DNA from: Bacilli bacterium
GTDB taxonomy: Bacteria; Bacillota_I; Bacilli_A; RF39; UBA660
DNA length: 64,000 nt
NCBI GenBank assembly: GCA_028693035.1
Contig: JAQUWE010000005.1
Location: 1-64,000 of the forward strand
Direction of reading: 5' to 3'
The notes below the pieces were generated by a model. That model did not search any database, was not told where the DNA came from, and saw only the letters and a list, made by a program, of their open reading frames with translations. Made by a program: the position numbers and the translations under genes. Below are positions 59,806-64,000 of this stretch, one piece after another (position 1 is the first letter of the stretch; every line of letters begins with the position of its first letter).

Positions 59806-62268
59806 ATGAAAAAATTATGGCAAAAAGTAAAAATAAAAAAATATAGTATTTTATCTTTTTTATTACCCATTATTTTATTACTTACCTATTTTCTTTTTCA
59901 TAAGATTTCATATAAAGATTTATTTGTTTCAGATTTACAGGAACAGTATAGTAATTTTTTCTACTATTTAAAAAATGTATTAGAAGGAAAAGAATCTCTG
60001 TTTTATTCCTTTCATAAAGGAATGGGTGGTGAGATGTTAGGAACATTCTTTTACTATTTATCTTCACCTTTAAACTTGTTACTAATCATTATTCCAAAGT
60101 CATATATCTTTCCTTTTATTATTTTCTTGATTCTTTTTAAAATAGGTTTATCTAGTTTTACGATGCATCTTTTCCTGAAAAATATATTTCATAAACAGGA
60201 TATAGGAACTCTTTTATTTAGTTTACTTTACGCATTAATGGGATACACAACTCTTTATTATTTTAATATTATGTGGCTTGATATTGTCTATTTAGCGCCT
60301 CTTGTTTTATATGGAATTGATAGAGTTGTTGAAGGAAAAAGTCCCTTGTTTTATATTATATTTCTTTCTGTTTCTATAATAAGTCAATATTATATGGCTT
60401 ATATGTTATGCATAATGTGTGTTGTTTATTTTTTATATAAAATTTTTATAACAGATTTAATCAATAAAAAAACATATATAATAAGATTTATTATTTCTAC
60501 AATCCTATCCGTTTTACTCTGTAGTATAGGTTTATCTCCTATTATAAAAGAACTTTTGCTTGTAGATAGAGTGACTCTTTCTGTCACCACAGGGATAACA
60601 GACTTTAAAATTATTTTAGAATTTTTGCAAAGCTTCTTTTTAACAAGGCCTTCCCTTGTTCAAAATTACCAAAGTCCTGTTATGTACTTTACCATCCTAG
60701 GTATTTTTCTTGTTTGTTGTTATTTTTTAAACCCTAAAATAAATAAAAAAGAAAAAAGAATAAGTGGTATTACACTAGGGGTACTTTGTCTTGGTTATGT
60801 CTTTCCTTTTATAAATTTCGTATTACATGGTTTTTCTAATCCTGCCATTTTTAATTACAGATATTCCTTTTTAGTTGTTTTATTTCTATGCCGAATTGCT
60901 TATATTTCTTTTTCAAAAATAAAAGAATTTAATATAAAAAAACTATGGTTTGTTTCTTTTCTACTATTTCTCCTTTATATTGTAGCTACTTGTCTTATTA
61001 CAACTGAAATACCATATTTTCTAATTTTATTGAATTTGTTTTTTATCTTTTCATATCATATGTTCTTTAAAATAATTATTAAATACCAAAGTAAAAAATA
61101 TCAGTATGCCTTATTCTTTTTATGTATAATCGAACTTTTCCTACATTTAAAACTTTCTTTTATCACCAATCAAAACTTTGTAAAACCTTACCATTTATAT
61201 GATAAAAACGATGGTTTGTGTTATAAGTTAGAACAATTGGATCCATACTATAGGATAGAGGGAGAACTCTACAGTAGTAATGAAGATTTAATTTGTGGAA
61301 ATAGCAAGATAAGTGCATTTATTTCTACAAACAATAAAAAGGAAAGAGCTTTTCTTGAAAAGGTTGGTTTTGAAATGGGTCCTACCTATATAAAGAATCA
61401 CTATGGTAACATGCCATTAATGAACAGTCTTCTAGGTGTAAAGTATTTCTATAGCAAGCAACCAGTAACCCTACCTCCTTCTTTACAAATAAAAGAAATA
61501 CAAAAGAATTCTTTCTATTTATATCAAAACGACAATGCATTAAGTTTAGGATATGCTTTTGTACCTGGTCCTTATAAAAAAACACAAAATGAAAATTTAT
61601 TCTTATTCCAAAATAACTTTACAAAGTATTTAGGTGGGGATTCTGTTTTTGATAAGGTTAATTATCAAAAAATAGGAGATAACAAATATGAAATTATAGT
61701 AGAAAATGATGACCCCATTTACCTTTATTATAATAATTCTTATAACATAGAAATTTATATGGATGGTAAGAAAATGGAGATAGATGCCTATGCCCGTGAT
61801 AACACAGGTGAGAAAAAGAAGGGTGTTATTCCTCTTTATAATCTTCAACGTAAACAGAAGGTTGTTTTAGAAATTAAAGATTTTAATAAGCAAAATCAAA
61901 ATGAATTTTATTTATATACATTAAACATAGAGAAATACAATAAAATAATTGAACGATTAAAAGAAAATTCTTTAGAAATAACAAGTATGCAAAAGAATAA
62001 AGTAGAAGGTAATCTGCATGTAGACAAAGATAAGATGTTATTAATGACTATACCATATTCTAAAAACTTTACAGCTTATATAGATGGCAAAGAAGTAGAA
62101 ACAAAAGCTATATTTGATACCTTTTTAGGTATACAAGTTCCTAAAGGAAAACACCATATTACTTTTATATATAAAGACAATACAGTCTGGTATGGGGTTA
62201 TACTGAGTGGACTAGCTTCTGTACTGACTATTTTCTATTTAAAACAAGATAAAAAAATGTACAGATAA
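59806..62268 (+). CDS. YfhO-family multi-helix membrane protein
   Basis: An 820-residue protein starting at the ATG after AGGTGATACT. About twelve helices lie in residues 15-480, with the LQEQYSNFFYYLKNVLEGKE and SFHKGMGGEMLGTFFYYLSSP loops typical of the YfhO/GT-C-like group, followed by an extracellular globular region with a last helix (WYGVILSGLASVLTIFYL). This family is linked to glycosylation of cell-wall polymers. Its own TATACT and terminators surround it. Confidence 0.85.
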   Translation: MKKLWQKVKIKKYSILSFLLPIILLLTYFLFHKISYKDLFVSDLQEQYSNFFYYLKNVLEGKESLFYSFHKGMGGEMLGTFFYYLSSPLNLLLIIIPKSYIFPFIIFLILFKIGLSSFTMHLFLKNIFHKQDIGTLLFSLLYALMGYTTLYYFNIMWLDIVYLAPLVLYGIDRVVEGKSPLFYIIFLSVSIISQYYMAYMLCIMCVVYFLYKIFITDLINKKTYIIRFIISTILSVLLCSIGLSPIIKELLLVDRVTLSVTTGITDFKIILEFLQSFFLTRPSLVQNYQSPVMYFTILGIFLVCCYFLNPKINKKEKRISGITLGVLCLGYVFPFINFVLHGFSNPAIFNYRYSFLVVLFLCRIAYISFSKIKEFNIKKLWFVSFLLFLLYIVATCLITTEIPYFLILLNLFFIFSYHMFFKIIIKYQSKKYQYALFFLCIIELFLHLKLSFITNQNFVKPYHLYDKNDGLCYKLEQLDPYYRIEGELYSSNEDLICGNSKISAFISTNNKKERAFLEKVGFEMGPTYIKNHYGNMPLMNSLLGVKYFYSKQPVTLPPSLQIKEIQKNSFYLYQNDNALSLGYAFVPGPYKKTQNENLFLFQNNFTKYLGGDSVFDKVNYQKIGDNKYEIIVENDDPIYLYYNNSYNIEIYMDGKKMEIDAYARDNTGEKKKGVIPLYNLQRKQKVVLEIKDFNKQNQNEFYLYTLNIEKYNKIIERLKENSLEITSMQKNKVEGNLHVDKDKMLLMTIPYSKNFTAYIDGKEVETKAIFDTFLGIQVPKGKHHITFIYKDNTVWYGVILSGLASVLTIFYLKQDKKMYR

Positions 62269-62297
62269 TGTACAAATATAGTATATAGAATATTTCA

Positions 62298-62327
62298 TTG
62301 CATTTTTGTTTTCTTTTATGGTATAAT
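62298..62327 (+). promoter_or_regulatory. Promoter of the pilin-like gene
   Basis: -35-like TTGCAT at 62298-62303, 18-bp spacer, TATAAT at 62322-62327. Confidence 0.55.
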
Positions 62328-62358
62328 GAAAAAAATAGATTGAAAGGTGGTGATAGGA

Positions 62359-62544
62359 TTGAAAGAGGCAGCAGGAGAAGCAAACATGACAGTAATTACT
62401 ATCATCTTGATAGGTGTTATTGTAGCAGTCGCAACACCTTTAATCACAAACATGATGAAAACATCTTCTCAAAGAAGTTGTTGTACAAACAATGGTGGTC
62501 AATGGACAAACAATGCATGTAAGGGAGCGTCAGCAACTTGCTAG
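62359..62544 (+). CDS. Small pilin-like/secreted peptide (61 aa)
   Basis: The TTG at 62359 is the likely start, with AAAGGTGGTGA at 62343-62353. KEAAGEANMTVITIILIGVIVAVATPLI is a short leader plus one strongly hydrophobic helix, followed by a Cys/Asn-rich tail with CCTNNG and a final C. The G-E-A-N-M junction before the helix recalls class III prepilin signals. The next gene is a TadZ/CpaE-like ATPase, so a Flp/Tad-like pilin is possible. Identification is tentative. Confidence 0.5.
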   Translation: MKEAAGEANMTVITIILIGVIVAVATPLITNMMKTSSQRSCCTNNGGQWTNNACKGASATC

Positions 62545-62556
62545 TGAAAAATAGGT

Positions 62557-62592
62557 AGAATATATAGATTAATTTCTATATATTCTCCTTTA
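62557..62592 (+). terminator. Hairpin after the pilin-like gene
   Basis: AGAATATATAGA pairs with TCTATATATTCT (12 bp). The T-tract is weak (CCTTTATATTTTTT), so it may only attenuate transcription into the ATPase gene. Confidence 0.65.
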
Positions 62593-62656
62593 TATTTTTT
62601 CTTGTGTATATCAGAAGGTATATAGAAGAAAATATATAAATAGAAAGGAGCCATTT

Positions 62657-63691
62657 ATGAATGTAATTATTGGAAATAAATATGCAGAAGCACTACAAGG
62701 ACTTAATGTAGATATTATTAAATCTTTAAATGGTGAATTTACAGTAGATGAAATTATCGCAACATTTAGAAATTTCTTTTACCAAAGAATTATCATTGAT
62801 ATTACAGCCATTAAAGATTATAAAAAAATAACAACACTACAAAAATTATCTATCTCTTTAGATATGGATAAAACCATTTTACTTTTAGATGAGTCTCCAG
62901 AAAGTTCTTCCCCTGCTTACTTATCTGATTTGGTTTCTATGGGTATTTATAACTTTACCAAAAATGTAGATGGTATTATGTACCTATATGAACATCCAAA
63001 TTCTTATAGAGATGTAGCGCAGTATCATCAATTCGAATCAGCAGAAGCGGGTAGAAATATCGCAAGCAATGGAATTGAAACCATTCAAGGATCTGCTGTT
63101 ACACCATTAACCGCACACTCTGGCATCAATAAACAAAGAATCATTGGTATTAAAAATGTTACAAAACAGTCTGGTGCTACAACCTTTACTTATATGGTTA
63201 AAAATCAATTAAAAAAATACTATAAAGTCGTCGCTATTGAAGTCGATAAAGGAGACTTTACTTTCTTCAGAGATACAGAACTTATTAGTACTTCTAGTGA
63301 TGAATTAGAAAGAACAATCGCAAGGAATAACAAAGCAGACGTTATTTTAGTAGATATGAATAGTAGTAAAACAGCCAAAGAACTTTGTACAGAAATTATT
63401 TATTTACTGGAGCCTTCTATTATTAAATTAAATAAAATGATGGCAATCAATGGTTCTATATTAAAATCACTTAAAAATGAAAAAGTTATTTTAAATCAAA
63501 GTTTACTTACCAGAAAAGATGTATTAGACTTTGAATATGAATCAGGATTAAAAGTATTCTATAATATGCCTCCTTTAGATGAAAGAGAAAAAAGTATCTT
63601 TATTCTAAATAAATTCTTAAGTAATTTAGGCTTTAATGTTATAGAAGAACAAGAAGACGATAAAAAACACAAATTATTTGGATGGTTATAA
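62657..63691 (+). CDS. TadZ/CpaE-like degenerate MinD-type ATPase
   Basis: A 344-residue protein. A receiver-like N-terminal half is followed by IIGIKNVTKQSGATTFTYMV, which is a deviant Walker A (KNVTKQSGATT) of the MinD/ParA-like class, and DVILVDMNSS (Walker B). CpaE/TadZ proteins place Tad pili at the cell pole. No TadA-like secretion ATPase is in the window; it may lie beyond. RBS AAAGGAG precedes the ATG. Confidence 0.65.
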   Translation: MNVIIGNKYAEALQGLNVDIIKSLNGEFTVDEIIATFRNFFYQRIIIDITAIKDYKKITTLQKLSISLDMDKTILLLDESPESSSPAYLSDLVSMGIYNFTKNVDGIMYLYEHPNSYRDVAQYHQFESAEAGRNIASNGIETIQGSAVTPLTAHSGINKQRIIGIKNVTKQSGATTFTYMVKNQLKKYYKVVAIEVDKGDFTFFRDTELISTSSDELERTIARNNKADVILVDMNSSKTAKELCTEIIYLLEPSIIKLNKMMAINGSILKSLKNEKVILNQSLLTRKDVLDFEYESGLKVFYNMPPLDEREKSIFILNKFLSNLGFNVIEEQEDDKKHKLFGWL

Positions 63692-63711
63692 GCGAAGAAC
63701 AAGAGGAGTAT

Positions 63712-63909
63712 ATTATATCTTTTTTAAAGAAAGTCTATGTTTGATGGAAGTAGATAAAAAGATAGGATAGAAGGTAGCTTGGGAGCTGAATGTCTGAACA
63801 AAAAGTAAGATATTCCGTAGATATACGTTACATATTTGAGGCAAAGTAAAACTTTGTAAACTAAGGTGGTACCACGTAATCACGTCCTTATATGGATGTG
63901 ATTTTTTTT
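63712..63909 (+). ncRNA. T-box riboswitch leader before a probable aminoacyl-tRNA synthetase
   Basis: The T-box core AAGGTGGTACCACG lies at 63863-63876 and the terminator AATCACGTCC/GGATGTGATT with T8 at 63879-63909. A candidate specifier is GTC in TGAATGTCTGAAC (about 63790), which would read valine. It precedes an open frame starting at 63980, so the regulated gene is probably valS, but the specifier is uncertain. Confidence 0.75.
63879..63909 (+). terminator. T-box terminator
   Basis: AATCACGTCC pairs with GGATGTGATT (one G-U) around 6 nt, followed by T8. Confidence 0.8.
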
Positions 63910-63979
63910 GTATATATAAGCATTTTTATTCGTATATAGGGTATACAAGAAATAGAATGTAAAAGAAGATGGTGATAAA

Positions 63980-64000
63980 ATGTTAGATAAGAAATATAAT
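63980..64000 (+). CDS. Start of an aminoacyl-tRNA synthetase-like gene (partial)
   Basis: The ATG at 63980 follows GATGGTGATAAA. Only MLDKKYN is visible, which runs off the right edge. The T-box leader argues for an aminoacyl-tRNA synthetase; the N-terminus is compatible with ValRS, but this cannot be proved from seven codons. Confidence 0.5.

Noticed and set aside
1-64000. CRISPR array
   Set aside because: No regularly spaced identical repeats with unique spacers were found; the short direct repeats are att-like or hairpins.

Overview
The window is very AT-rich Bacillota DNA with short gene spacing, GGTGA/AGGAGG ribosome sites, encoded tRNA CCA ends, T-box leaders and the standard genetic code (TGG for Trp, TGA as a stop). 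CotJ-type spore-coat genes and spoIIID point to a spore-forming Bacilli/Erysipelotrichia-like gut lineage. The exact taxon cannot be read from the sequence. Most chromosomal genes are single housekeeping genes or short operons, each closed by a rho-independent hairpin.

Layout. 1-7.2 kb: two transglutaminase-like proteins, a NUDIX protein, a rubredoxin/glutamate-synthase fusion, a D,D-peptidase, a membrane SGNH hydrolase and the cotJ spore-coat pair (including a CotJA-CotJB fusion). 7.29-7.37 kb: tRNA-His, whose 3' end is the left boundary of an integrated element of about 9.25 kb (7357-16621) bounded by a 12-bp direct repeat. The element carries a HUH replication initiator, an XRE repressor beside a 32-bp near-palindrome, a small serine recombinase and a large serine integrase. 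Its cargo is a PD-(D/E)XK-like protein, an ADP-ribosylglycohydrolase and membrane/coiled-coil proteins. 16.6-26.1 kb: an accessory and defence-like stretch with a TIGR04141-type protein, a C5 DNA methyltransferase with a convergent putative restriction endonuclease, a decayed protein kinase, a NUDIX protein without its catalytic glutamates, a third transglutaminase-like paralogue, a GNAT and an unknown protein. Degenerate copies of the tRNA-His end, each followed by a terminator hairpin, separate these cargo blocks. That suggests a tRNA island built by repeated insertion and decay.

26-44 kb: chromosome again, with glutathione peroxidase, alpha/beta hydrolase, spoIIID, a lipoprotein, an FAD oxidoreductase, TspO, a T-box-controlled methionyl-tRNA synthetase, pirin, a DODA-type dioxygenase and the sufCDSUB operon. 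A DtxR-family regulator is translationally coupled to the end of the suf operon. The suf promoter region carries an 18-bp perfect palindrome, which suggests metal- or Fe-S-responsive autoregulation. 44-64 kb: PHP, S51 peptidase, Fic, lactate dehydrogenase-like, rRNA methyltransferase, HAD, GNAT-like acyltransferase, phosphoesterase, pseudouridine synthase, serine dehydratase, an M23-like protein, scpAB, tRNA-Leu(CAA), a DEAD-box helicase, a YfhO-like membrane protein, a small pilin-like peptide with a TadZ/CpaE-like ATPase, and a second T-box leader before the first codons of a probable aminoacyl-tRNA synthetase, possibly valS.
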